A stretch of 64,000 nt of DNA from Butyrivibrio sp. (GTDB lineage: Bacteria; Bacillota; Clostridia; Lachnospirales; Lachnospiraceae): contig SVGC01000018.1 of NCBI GenBank assembly GCA_015056495.1, positions 20,608 through 84,607 on the forward strand, written 5' to 3'. The notes below the pieces were generated by a model. That model ran no database searches. It was not told the origin of the DNA and saw only the letters and a list, made by a program, of their open reading frames with translations. This document shows positions 7,372 through 16,130 of this stretch, piece by piece. Both the position numbers and the translations under genes were made by a program. Position 1 is the stretch's first letter, and the number at the start of each line of letters is the position of its first letter.

Positions 7372-8731
7372 AGTAAGAAATAATTCCGTATATGATCAGG
7401 AAGAACATGACAATAGGTATCACAACCTTGAAGTACCATTTAAGGGCTTTACTGAGCTTTATACCTTTACCGCTATTTACTTCTGCAGCGTAGTTGTCAA
7501 ATCCCCATCCGTACTTGGTTGTACAGAAAAGGCAGGTGAGAAGGGCGCCAATAGGCAGCAACAGGTTACTAACTATAAAGTCCTCCAGATCCATAATGGT
7601 ATTGCCGGCTTTCAGAGGCTGGATAAAACTGAGTACATTAAATCCAAGGGCGCATGGTATAGAACCAAGTGTGATCACGATACCGGCTATATATGCAGCC
7701 TTTTTTCTCTTTAATCCAAAGATATCAATTGAAAAACTTACATCATTTTCAAATACACCTATCATGGTTGATAGTGCAGCAAAGTACATAAACAGGAAGA
7801 AAAAGCTTCCAATGATCCTGCCGCCTTTGAGTGATAGAAATACATTAGGCAGAGTCAGGAAGATAAGGCTTGGTCCCTTGTCCGGGGCTACTCCAAATGA
7901 GAAGCAGGCTGGAATTGTAATAAGACCTGCAACAATGGCTACAAAAGTATCAAGTCCTGCAACGAGAATTGCCTCTCCAAACAGGCTTCTGTCTTTATTG
8001 ATGTAACTTCCAAATATTTCCATGCTTCCAATACCAAGGCTCAGGGTAAAAAAGCTCTGATTAAGTGCGGCATACAGCACATTTCCAAGTCCGGCTTTTC
8101 TTACGTTTTCGGCATTTGGCATCAGGTAAAAAGAAATACCTTCGGCAGCGCCATCCAGTGTCAGAGAATGGACGCCAAGCCCAAGCATGATGATTATAAG
8201 TGCAATCATCATTATCTTTGTGACTTTTTCAACACCGGCCTGGAGACCGGCAGAAGTTACAATAACAGTGATGATCATCGTAAATACCATGTATAAAACC
8301 AGTACTAATGGAGAACCCATCATCTCCTGATATACAGCTGACACGCCTGCAGCATCAAGACCTTCAAAGCGGCCTGTAACAGTTAATACAAAATATCTGA
8401 GCATCCATCCGGATACTACTGAATAAAACATTAAAAGAAGGTAATTGCCTCCAATAGCAAAATAGCCAAAAATATGCCATTTTGAGCCCTTTGGCTCAAG
8501 TTTCTTATAAGCCGGTAAGATACTCTTTCTACTAGCTCGGCCCATGGCATACTCCATAGTCATAATTGGTACTCCTAGGGCCAACAGGAAGAAGATGTAT
8601 ACAATAACAAACAGTCCTCCGCCATTTTCTCCTACCATGTAAGGGAAACGCCATACATTTCCAATACCAATTGCGCATCCGGCTGATAACAAGATAAAGC
8701 CAAGGCGACTTCCCAGTGATTCTCTTTCCAT
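7370..8731 (-). CDS. NSS-family sodium-dependent symporter
   Basis: This protein of about 453 residues has ~11-12 hydrophobic segments. The transmembrane-1 signature GNVWRFPYMVGENGGG identifies the neurotransmitter:sodium symporter (SNF/LeuT-like) family. It imports an amino acid or related amine with sodium. An in-frame GTG at 8746 is possible, but ATG at 8731 is preferred because GTGGGAG lies eight bases upstream of it. Transcription runs leftward from the AraC gene side, with about 220 bases between them. Membrane segments cover nearly the whole length, with no soluble extension. The particular substrate cannot be deduced. Confidence 0.92.
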   Translation of the reverse strand: MERESLGSRLGFILLSAGCAIGIGNVWRFPYMVGENGGGLFVIVYIFFLLALGVPIMTMEYAMGRASRKSILPAYKKLEPKGSKWHIFGYFAIGGNYLLLMFYSVVSGWMLRYFVLTVTGRFEGLDAAGVSAVYQEMMGSPLVLVLYMVFTMIITVIVTSAGLQAGVEKVTKIMMIALIIIMLGLGVHSLTLDGAAEGISFYLMPNAENVRKAGLGNVLYAALNQSFFTLSLGIGSMEIFGSYINKDRSLFGEAILVAGLDTFVAIVAGLITIPACFSFGVAPDKGPSLIFLTLPNVFLSLKGGRIIGSFFFLFMYFAALSTMIGVFENDVSFSIDIFGLKRKKAAYIAGIVITLGSIPCALGFNVLSFIQPLKAGNTIMDLEDFIVSNLLLPIGALLTCLFCTTKYGWGFDNYAAEVNSGKGIKLSKALKWYFKVVIPIVMFFLIIYGIISY

Positions 8732-8800
8732 TTGTAACACTCCCACTTATTACTTACAAAAAATATAGGAGTACATTTACCGCACTTTAACAGGTAAACG

Positions 8801-8890
8801 CGCTCCAGTAAGTTAGTATAACATAAACGGGATTAATATACATCAAGAATTTTTTACTGGAGCGAGCTGTTAGCGAGTGAACAGTAACAT
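8801..8890. repeat. Inverted CGCTCCAGTAA / TTACTGGAGCG repeat with hairpin
   Basis: CGCTCCAGTAA at 8801-8811 is the exact complement of TTACTGGAGCG at 8854-8864. The right-hand copy continues as AGCTGTTAGCGAGTGAACAGTAA to 8887 and itself ends with the complement CAGTAA. A 33-of-36-base relative occurs at 46795-46830 in the cobalamin operon. It lies between the AraC gene and the symporter and looks like a dispersed intergenic repeat rather than an operator. Confidence 0.6.
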
Positions 8891-8949
8891 CAATTAAGCC
8901 ATTTTTTTAGATCATTTTTAAGTGTCTGGTAGTTCATGATTTAAGCGTA

Positions 8950-9783
8950 TTACTTATTAGCACGGTATTGCGTAGGTGTCATTCCTTCCCATTTTTTAAA
9001 TACATAGCAAAAGGCGCTGTCGTCATCAAAACCGCAGTTTGATGCGATTTCTGAGATTGTCATGCGGGTAGTGGAGAGGTTGTATTTGGCAACAGATATC
9101 CTGGTTGAAAGCAGGTATTGATGCGGCGTCATGCCGGTTTCTTTTTTGAATACCCTTGTAAAATAGTATGGACTGAAACCCGCCAGTTCTGAAAGATCGG
9201 ACAGAGATATTTTGTTTTTGTAATTTTTTGCAATATAGGCAGTAGTCTTTTTTACTCCGTCAGAGACAGTGTCATTGCTGCCCAGCGAACTGATAAGCCC
9301 TTGAAGGATAGAAGTGATCGCAAGAGAAACAGAGATTTCATTAGGCTTCTCCTTTTGTCTATGATCATTAAAAAGAGAATACATCTGCTGATAAAGGCTT
9401 CTATAATTGGCGGGAGTTATGACATTGCCGGCCTGCTCAGTAATATAGTCAAAATATTGTTTTGCAGTACTTCCGTCAAAATGGATCCAGATGGTCTTGC
9501 AGTCTGTTTTTGCGTTATATCCGTGAGGTAAGTAGCAATTGATCAGCGCCACGTCGCCAGAATGAGCAGTCAGTGTTCCTTTATCTATAGTTATTTCCAT
9601 TTCGCCTTTTTCTATAAAAATGAGCAGATAGCTGTCGTAGCGGCTGCGCATGAGATCATAGCCTGCAATATAATCAAACTGGCCAATGGCAGTTGTATAA
9701 AAAAACAACTGTTTTGCTGTTTCGCTAGGTGTATTCAGAAAATATTCTGATGTTTTAGAGATTTTTTCTTCTTTATTGTACAT
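8950..9783 (-). CDS. AraC-family transcriptional regulator
   Basis: This 277-residue regulator has an N-terminal cupin-like ligand domain (about 25-150) with HSGDVALINCYLPHGY, the usual sugar-sensor strand pair. Two C-terminal helix-turn-helix motifs follow (about 175-275): ISLSDLSELAGFSPYYFTRVFKKETG and MTISEIASNCGFDD with the family end MTPTQYR. The start has AAAGGA nine bases upstream. It is transcribed divergently from the GH2 gene and probably activates it in response to a sugar. The 138-base spacer would hold both promoters. Confidence 0.93.
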   Translation of the reverse strand: MYNKEEKISKTSEYFLNTPSETAKQLFFYTTAIGQFDYIAGYDLMRSRYDSYLLIFIEKGEMEITIDKGTLTAHSGDVALINCYLPHGYNAKTDCKTIWIHFDGSTAKQYFDYITEQAGNVITPANYRSLYQQMYSLFNDHRQKEKPNEISVSLAITSILQGLISSLGSNDTVSDGVKKTTAYIAKNYKNKISLSDLSELAGFSPYYFTRVFKKETGMTPHQYLLSTRISVAKYNLSTTRMTISEIASNCGFDDDSAFCYVFKKWEGMTPTQYRANK

Positions 9784-9870
9784 GGATTGATCCTTTTTGA
9801 CCGATGAATTTCATAATAGTTCAAGTCAGTTATAACGCAATTTTTTTATATTATAAGGCAGAAAAGATAA

Positions 9871-9899
9871 TTGTTAAAGAAGGCCGATAAAGATAATAT
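9871..9899 (+). promoter_or_regulatory. Candidate promoter of the GH2 gene
   Basis: TTGTTA (9871-9876) and TAATAT (9894-9899) are spaced by 17 bases and lie 21 bases upstream of the GH2 start codon, between the divergent AraC and GH2 genes. The leader would be very short but would still include the TAGGAGGG ribosome site. Confidence 0.35.
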
Positions 9900-9920
9900 G
9901 TTATATAGGAGGGCTAGATC

Positions 9921-12716
9921 ATGGAGTATATCGATTTAAGCGGTAACTGGACCGCACAGCTTGAGGACGGTTCCACATATTCTTGTGAACTGCCGGGAAC
10001 ATTAGATGAAAACAATATCGGCTATCCGGATAAATATATTGGTAAGTTGTATCAGGATGAGAACTACGTAGAAAATTCAACTCTTGCCAGCCAGGAGATG
10101 ATCGCCACAAGATTTACAAGAAAAATTACCTATGAAGGAGAAGCAATTTTTTTATATAAATTTGAAAAAGAGCTGCCAATAGGGAAAAGATATTTTGTGG
10201 AGGTTGAAAGGGCAAGAGATTTAAGGCTGTTTGTTGATGGAAAAAAAGTGCCTGCCTTAAGAGGAAGCCTTAGTACGCCTTATTGTTTTGAAGTTACTGA
10301 CTGCCTTAAAAATGGCTCAGAGATAAAGTTTGTATCTGATAACAGTTATAAGAACCTGCCTCATGACAATATCTTGTATTCATCTGCTGCAACAGACGAG
10401 ACTCAGACTAATTGGAATGGCCTTACGGGCTTTTTGCGCATCAGGATCGAGGATGAGACTTTTATTGATAAAGTACTTGTATATGCAGGAAATTCCGCAA
10501 GCATAAAGCTGTTTATCAATTCTCAGAATGGCTTTGAAGGCACTGTTTTTCTTTTTTCAGCGGCTTTTCAAGATGCAGTAAAAAAAGAAATAGCAGTTCA
10601 AAATGGAATTGCGGAAATAAAAATTACTGATATTGCGCTAAATGACATACAGCAGTGGGATGAATATAAGGGCAATCTGTATACGATCGAGGCTACTCTT
10701 TTTTCAGATAAGGTAAATAGTAAAGTGACTGCAAGCTTTGGCTGCAGGGTGTTTGGCGATGATGGCTGTGGTCACCTTGCCTTGAACGGTCGCAGGATAT
10801 TCCTACGCTCAGAAGCCAACTGCTGCGTGCATCCTGAGACAGGACACGCTCCAACAGATGTAGAGTCCTGGAAAAGGATCATCAATACTTATATGGGCTA
10901 TGGTATAAACAGCCTGAGATTCCATTCACATTGCCCACCTGAAGCAGCTTTTGAGGCGGCAGACGAGTTGGGTATCCTTCTTCAGCCTGAACTTTCGCAC
11001 TGGAATCCGGTAGATGCCTTTGGAAGCCAGAAGGCACGGGATTATTATGAAAAAGAGCTCAAAGAGATAATCTACCAGTATGGCAATCATCCGTCTTTTG
11101 TCATGCTGACATTTGGAAATGAGCTTCAGGCAGACGAGGAGGGCCTTGCATTTATGCATGGCCTCATAGATATGTGCCATGAAATGGATGATACAAGGCT
11201 CTATGCCATTGGTTCCAACGTCTTTTACGGAGAAAAAGGCTGCGATGAAAATAGCGATTTTTACACCTCAATGATGTATAAAACTGATCATTTAAGAGCA
11301 ACCTTCGATGGCATGCGTGGCTTTTTGAATAATGATCATCCAAATGCCAGTCATAATTTCAATGCGTCAATGGCTGAGCTCAGAAAAGCATATAAAAAGC
11401 CTGTATTCAGCTTTGAAGTAGGTCAGTACGAGGTATTGCCTGACTTTGATGAGATCGATGATTTTAAAGGAGTAACAATAGCCAATAACTATAAGCTTAT
11501 CCGCGATAAGGTCCAGACAAAAGACTATGCAGATACCTGGAAAAAGAGAGTTGAAGCCACAGGTGAGCTTTCTCTTCTGTGTTATAGGGAAGAGGTAGAA
11601 GCTGCTCTAAGAACTGAAGACTTTTCAGGTATTTCCTTACTGGGACTTCAGGATTTTCCTGGTCAAGGTACAGCACTTGTAGGTATGCTCAATTCTCACT
11701 TAAAACCTAAGCCATATTCATTTGCTGAGCCAGAGCGCTTCAGGAGTTTCTTTAGACCTGTACTGCCGCTTGTATACCTTGAAAAGTACACTTATACAAA
11801 TAGTGAAAAACTGGTTGCAACTGTAAAGCTTGTAAATTATTCAGATCATGATGTGGATGGAAAGCTTGAATACAGGCTGGTAGCTCTTGAGCAGGGAGCA
11901 GCTCGTGAAGGAATCTACGCAAGCAGCAATTTGTGTGATGCTGTAGATGATATAGATAATGAGAGTAAGTCTGGGGAAAAGATAACCTGCAGTAATGGCA
12001 GACTGACGGATATTGGTCATATTTCGATAGATTTGTCTCTGGTTAAGATAAATACAAGATTCAATCTTGAAGTTACCTTTGGGGAAGAAAAGAATACATA
12101 TCCTATATGGGTTTATGTGGATGAAGAAAACTTAGAGCAGAAAGAAGCTACCTCTAAAGAGAATAATCATAGTTCTGAGGCAGGAGATCTGGTAGTATCC
12201 CAGGTCCTTGATGATAGCGTGATCAATGCCCTGAAAGCGGGAAAAAATGTCTACCTGACACCACCTTCAACTAAAGAGGCATTCCCGGAATCTATTAAGT
12301 CTACTTTTTCAACAGATTTCTGGTCTGTTGGAACTTTTGCTTCTCAGGAAGGCAGCATGGGACTCCTGATTGATGAAAAACATCCGTTATTTAAGAACTT
12401 CCCTACTGAGAGCCATACAGACTACCAGTGGTGGGTTGCTGCCAGCCAGCGCGCCATCGTGCTTCCGGAAGGCTTAAAGAGTATCATCACAGTCATGGAT
12501 AGCTATGCATATATGCGTAATATGGGACAGATTTTGGAATTCAAATGCCTGAATGGCAAAGTCCTCCTGTCCAGCCTGGGTCTTCAAAATTTGCAGGAAT
12601 ATCCTGAATGTAGAGCATTGCAGTCCTCTATTTATGATTATATGGGCTCTGCCGATTTTGATCCTGAGCAGGAGATTTCCGAGGAAATGCTGAAATCATT
12701 GATCAATCCTGCATAA
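9921..12716 (+). CDS. Glycoside hydrolase family 2 enzyme
   Basis: This 931-residue protein has GH2 architecture: an N-terminal sugar-binding jelly roll (about 1-180, ending WNGLTGFLRI), an immunoglobulin-like domain (about 180-285) and a TIM barrel (about 285-620). C-terminal beta domains follow. The acid/base Glu401 lies in LTFGNE and the likely nucleophile Glu499 in FSFEVGQ. There is no signal peptide, so it acts in the cytoplasm on an imported glycoside. The family includes beta-galactosidases, beta-glucuronidases and beta-mannosidases; the barrel is divergent enough that I would not choose among them. The extended C-terminal ~300 residues include a ThuA/glutamine-amidotransferase-like stretch (DLVVSQVLDDSVINALKAGKNVYL). 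Expression is probably set by the divergent AraC protein. Confidence 0.88.
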   Translation: MEYIDLSGNWTAQLEDGSTYSCELPGTLDENNIGYPDKYIGKLYQDENYVENSTLASQEMIATRFTRKITYEGEAIFLYKFEKELPIGKRYFVEVERARDLRLFVDGKKVPALRGSLSTPYCFEVTDCLKNGSEIKFVSDNSYKNLPHDNILYSSAATDETQTNWNGLTGFLRIRIEDETFIDKVLVYAGNSASIKLFINSQNGFEGTVFLFSAAFQDAVKKEIAVQNGIAEIKITDIALNDIQQWDEYKGNLYTIEATLFSDKVNSKVTASFGCRVFGDDGCGHLALNGRRIFLRSEANCCVHPETGHAPTDVESWKRIINTYMGYGINSLRFHSHCPPEAAFEAADELGILLQPELSHWNPVDAFGSQKARDYYEKELKEIIYQYGNHPSFVMLTFGNELQADEEGLAFMHGLIDMCHEMDDTRLYAIGSNVFYGEKGCDENSDFYTSMMYKTDHLRATFDGMRGFLNNDHPNASHNFNASMAELRKAYKKPVFSFEVGQYEVLPDFDEIDDFKGVTIANNYKLIRDKVQTKDYADTWKKRVEATGELSLLCYREEVEAALRTEDFSGISLLGLQDFPGQGTALVGMLNSHLKPKPYSFAEPERFRSFFRPVLPLVYLEKYTYTNSEKLVATVKLVNYSDHDVDGKLEYRLVALEQGAAREGIYASSNLCDAVDDIDNESKSGEKITCSNGRLTDIGHISIDLSLVKINTRFNLEVTFGEEKNTYPIWVYVDEENLEQKEATSKENNHSSEAGDLVVSQVLDDSVINALKAGKNVYLTPPSTKEAFPESIKSTFSTDFWSVGTFASQEGSMGLLIDEKHPLFKNFPTESHTDYQWWVAASQRAIVLPEGLKSIITVMDSYAYMRNMGQILEFKCLNGKVLLSSLGLQNLQEYPECRALQSSIYDYMGSADFDPEQEISEEMLKSLINPA

Positions 12717-12734
12717 ATGAGTTAGCGTGTAAGT

Positions 12735-12845
12735 GAGTCACTGGGGACGTATCAAATTGACTCATTGCATACAATGAGTCAATTTGATACGTCCCCGGTG
12801 ACTCATTGTATGCAATGAGTCAAACTGATACGTCCCCAGTGACTC
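12735..12845. repeat. GAGTCAC palindromic repeat, copy 2 (three half-units)
   Basis: A full palindrome (12735 to about 12804) runs on into a third half-unit, so TGATACGTCCCC(A/G)GTGACTC occurs twice in direct order on the right side, after one inverted half on the left. It lies between the GH2 stop and the nucleoside-hydrolase-like gene and can form alternative hairpins. No clear T-run follows, so termination would be weak. Confidence 0.85.
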
Positions 12846-12850
12846 TAATA

Positions 12851-12866
12851 CTATATAATATTATAT
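12851..12866. repeat. AT-only palindrome TATATAATATTATATA
   Basis: A 16-bp perfect palindrome lies directly after the GAGTCAC repeat and 44 bases before the next start codon. It could include the -10 region of that gene, but I cannot separate this from general AT richness. Confidence 0.35.
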
Positions 12867-12909
12867 AAAATCAATAAATCTATATAATATAACATAAGAG
12901 GGTAACACA

Positions 12910-13794
12910 ATGGCAATAGAATATGGTGTACCGGAGTACAAAAAGTTAAGGACTATCATCGACACGGATGCTGCATGTGAGGCTGACGATCCATTTGCAA
13001 TAGTGCAGGCACTGCTTAGTCCCAAGTTGATAGTAAAAGGGATCGTTGCAGAGCATTTCAAATCAGAAGGCTCAATGGAAAAGAGTTATAAAGAGATTGA
13101 GACCATATGTGAAGCAATGGATATCGATTTACCTATTTTGCATGGTCAGAGGGGACCGCTGGAGCAGGATCTTGAGGTATCAGAAGCCGTAGAGTTCATA
13201 ATACATGAGGCTCTAAATAACAATGGAGATGATAAACCGCTGTACATATTATGTCAGGGTGCAATCACCAATGTAGCCAAGGCAATAACTGTCAATCCTG
13301 ATATAAAAGATAAAATAAGAGTAATCTGGATTGGGACTCACGGAGAAGCTCCTTGCAAGGCTCCTTTTACAGAGTTCAATTCTGTTAATGACATCAAGGC
13401 AGCGAATATTGTCCTTCAAAGCGGAATTGATCTGTGGCTGGTGCCTTCTCATGTCTATATCACTGTCAATATTGGGCTTGCAGAGATACAACGCAGGATA
13501 AAGCCTTGCGGAAGGATAGGTGAACATTTATACAGGCAGATGACAGATTACAACATGACTCATGCAGCAGATTGGACACAGGGCGAGAGTTGGTCTCTAG
13601 GGGACTCACCGGCAATTGCCATTGCATTGAATCCAGGCTGTGGACATTACCATGTAGCCAAAGCCCCACTTGTAGCAGACGATACTTCTTCTGAGGTTAA
13701 AAACGATAATCCTGAAATAAGGATATATACAGATGTCGATTCCAGATACATAATAGAAGATCTTGTAGCCAAGCTGGAATTAACCTATCTGTAG
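12910..13794 (+). CDS. Nucleoside-hydrolase-like protein
   Basis: This 294-residue protein resembles inosine-uridine nucleoside N-ribohydrolases, which hydrolyse the N-glycosidic bond of nucleosides with a bound calcium. The N-terminal metal cluster reads DTDAACEADD (Asp18, Asp20, Asp26, Asp27), a longer version of the classic DTDPGxDD. Other family signs are YILCQGAITNVAKAI at mid-protein and GDSPAIAIAL near residue 235. The two-residue insertion suggests the subgroup of IunH-like proteins with other ribosides or unknown substrates. There is no signal peptide. It stands alone, with AGAGGG before the ATG. Confidence 0.75.
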   Translation: MAIEYGVPEYKKLRTIIDTDAACEADDPFAIVQALLSPKLIVKGIVAEHFKSEGSMEKSYKEIETICEAMDIDLPILHGQRGPLEQDLEVSEAVEFIIHEALNNNGDDKPLYILCQGAITNVAKAITVNPDIKDKIRVIWIGTHGEAPCKAPFTEFNSVNDIKAANIVLQSGIDLWLVPSHVYITVNIGLAEIQRRIKPCGRIGEHLYRQMTDYNMTHAADWTQGESWSLGDSPAIAIALNPGCGHYHVAKAPLVADDTSSEVKNDNPEIRIYTDVDSRYIIEDLVAKLELTYL

Positions 13795-13889
13795 TAGTGT
13801 ACTGACGCGTGCATAATTAACTAAATTACTTGTATATGAATCTATCAATCCACCACTAATGGTTTTAATTTTATAAAAGGTTTATATTT

Positions 13890-13964
13890 AATAACGTTTA
13901 TATCTTGTATAATTTACTTGTATCTTTATCTTTGGTAAATAGAATGCAACATATAAACGTTATT
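13890..13964 (+). promoter_or_regulatory. Inverted repeat in the leader of the glycosyltransferase cluster
   Basis: AATAACGTTTATAT (13890-13903) and ATATAAACGTTATT (13951-13964) are perfect 14-bp complements 47 bases apart, and the right arm runs into TTTTAT. A TATAAT at 13908-13913 lies between the arms. The feature may be an operator pair over a promoter or a leader hairpin. Its layout, with T-run and ribosome site just after the right arm, resembles the repeat at 4714-4761. Confidence 0.5.
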
Positions 13965-13984
13965 TTTTATATAGGAGAGTTGAT

Positions 13985-16111
13985 ATGAGTAACTACAAGT
14001 TATCAGTAATAACCCCATTTCATAATGTTGACCTGCATATGTTTGATAATACAGTTAAATCAATGCTTAAGCAGAATTATGGATTTGAAAATATCCAGTG
14101 GGTAATTGTAGTCCATAATTCAGAAGATTCTTATTATGATGCTGTAATGGAGAGACTTTCTGACTATAAAAATGTTGTTATCAAGAGGATCAGTAATTCC
14201 TGCCATACTCCGTCCAGCCCTAGAAATGAAGGTCTTAAGCTGGCTGAAGGTGAATATATATCATTTCTGGATGGTGATGATATGTATAACCCTGATTCTG
14301 CTCAGAAGATCATACAGCATCTCGATAATACAGGAGCACAGATTCTTGTATTTAGAAGAGAGTATGAACTTGAGAGCCAGAACATGGTTCCAATCACGGA
14401 GACAACTCCTATAAATGAGACATTTGATGAGATAGTGCTATCTACAAAAGATTGCGCTATGGATAATCGTATATATAATGATTTCCCGTTTTTTGTTACC
14501 AGCAGAGCGTTCAGAAGAGACTTTATCGTAGAGAATGATTTCTCTTTTGATGAAGATATATCTATAGGAGAGGACTGCTATTTTAACCTTGAAGCTATTG
14601 GCAAGGCTGACAAGATATGCTTTACTCCAAGCTTTATCGGATATAGATATTATATCAATTCCCAGTCCTTATTAAGTGCCAGCAAGACTGACGCAGAGAT
14701 CTTAAAAGTTGCAAGTGATAGTGTCAGGATATTTAAAAAATCTCTTGATATTGGAAATTACACTAATACAATAATTCTTTCTCAGGCATTTGTTATGGCA
14801 AGGTATCTGGCTGATCCAAGTGTTACTACAGAGACCAGGCTGGCTGTAAAAGAGATGTTTGAACCGTATCTGCTAAGTGCCAAGCCTCTTCCAAAAGGCA
14901 GATTTCCTGAACCTATGAACAGCCTTATCAATACTTTGCCTTATGAGATCATCTTGAATGTTAGCAAGTTTGACAAGATACATAATGGAACCTTTATAGA
15001 TGATGGTTCAAGCGTTCTATATGATATTTTGAGAAATAATGAAAAGACTGATATGGGTAAGAGATATCATTTTGATGATATTTTCTCGATAATCGGATAC
15101 CAGTCAGTAGTTCCGAAATCAGATATTAGAAGTTATGAACCATTCATTAAGTTATGCATGCAGATCAATGAGAAAAAGATATTTTGTGCTGATGAAATAA
15201 AGTGGTATTGCAAAGATGATACAGGCAGATTCATTCCTGTCACAGCTCATCAGGAGAGTGAGTTTGTATCAGTTCTTGAGAATAGCATAGAGGGACAGAA
15301 TATCATGTTCTGGCATGAGAATCCAATAGGAACTACAGCAAGAAATGATGGAATCTGCATTACAGGAATGTTTGAAATGGCTCTGTGTGCTTATCTGAAT
15401 AAGCATCGCTATGGAAGAGATGTGATACTAACGGTTCCTGAGTGTGTTATTCCTAATGCGTATATTGATAATGCCACATATTTCAATATGACATTGAGCC
15501 TGTTAAATCGTGAAGTAGAGCAGGTCATTATGCCTGTTGCCTTTGACCTGGCATCATTTATGAGCTTCATTGAAGAAAATATCACAGATATTGCAGATGA
15601 CATAGAAAAAGGCGAATTTAGCAAGCAGATCAATCTTAACGACTATCAGAAAAAAATAGTGTCAGCATTTTTCTACAAAGATGCTGAAAGGGCTGAGGAA
15701 CTAAGGAAGATTGCTAAGGCAGACGGACCAATCAGATTAAAGGATATCTGGCCAAGGCTTAAACAGATAACGCTTTTAGGAGCACATTTAGTGGATGATT
15801 CAATTAAAGGAATCAATGTCTCACTGGATGGAATATCTGTTGTAAGTAAATATGTTCTTACGCCGTATGGACTTATAGCGAAGAAAACGGATAAAGAAGA
15901 TGAATATGAACTGGTGAGAGATAGTATTTTCTATGAGTTTAGTCCAAAGGAAGCCGGAAACGAGGGCGGTCTGTTACGCTTGGATGAGGTAGAGGCTGGT
16001 CATAAATATGATCTGTATATAACTACCAGTGCAGGTCTATATAGATTTAGATCCAATCTGAGCGTAGAGATAGTAAGCATGGAAGCAAATCGTGTAATAG
16101 TACGATTCTGA
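13985..16111 (+). CDS. Fusion: family 2 glycosyltransferase plus GH3-like adenylase domain
   Basis: This 708-residue protein starts with a GT-A glycosyltransferase (about 1-240): LSVITPFHN at the nucleotide site, PSSPRNEGLKLAEGEY and metal-binding DGDD at about residues 98-101. The C-terminal part (about 340-708) resembles the GH3 acyl-adenylase superfamily. It has a helix with FMSFIEEN, the spacing RLKDIWPRLKQI, FYEFSP, then EVEAGHKYDLYITTSAGLYRFR, close to the GH3 pattern L.VTT.aGLYRYR. The usual SEG-type motif is replaced by YVLTPYGLIA, and the protein stops soon after GLYRFR without the small C-terminal domain. The second half may therefore bind an acyl or nucleotide ligand without normal catalysis. 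It opens a co-directional cluster of acyltransferases. Confidence 0.68.
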   Translation: MSNYKLSVITPFHNVDLHMFDNTVKSMLKQNYGFENIQWVIVVHNSEDSYYDAVMERLSDYKNVVIKRISNSCHTPSSPRNEGLKLAEGEYISFLDGDDMYNPDSAQKIIQHLDNTGAQILVFRREYELESQNMVPITETTPINETFDEIVLSTKDCAMDNRIYNDFPFFVTSRAFRRDFIVENDFSFDEDISIGEDCYFNLEAIGKADKICFTPSFIGYRYYINSQSLLSASKTDAEILKVASDSVRIFKKSLDIGNYTNTIILSQAFVMARYLADPSVTTETRLAVKEMFEPYLLSAKPLPKGRFPEPMNSLINTLPYEIILNVSKFDKIHNGTFIDDGSSVLYDILRNNEKTDMGKRYHFDDIFSIIGYQSVVPKSDIRSYEPFIKLCMQINEKKIFCADEIKWYCKDDTGRFIPVTAHQESEFVSVLENSIEGQNIMFWHENPIGTTARNDGICITGMFEMALCAYLNKHRYGRDVILTVPECVIPNAYIDNATYFNMTLSLLNREVEQVIMPVAFDLASFMSFIEENITDIADDIEKGEFSKQINLNDYQKKIVSAFFYKDAERAEELRKIAKADGPIRLKDIWPRLKQITLLGAHLVDDSIKGINVSLDGISVVSKYVLTPYGLIAKKTDKEDEYELVRDSIFYEFSPKEAGNEGGLLRLDEVEAGHKYDLYITTSAGLYRFRSNLSVEIVSMEANRVIVRF

Positions 16112-16130
16112 TTCAGGTAAGGGAGCATTT

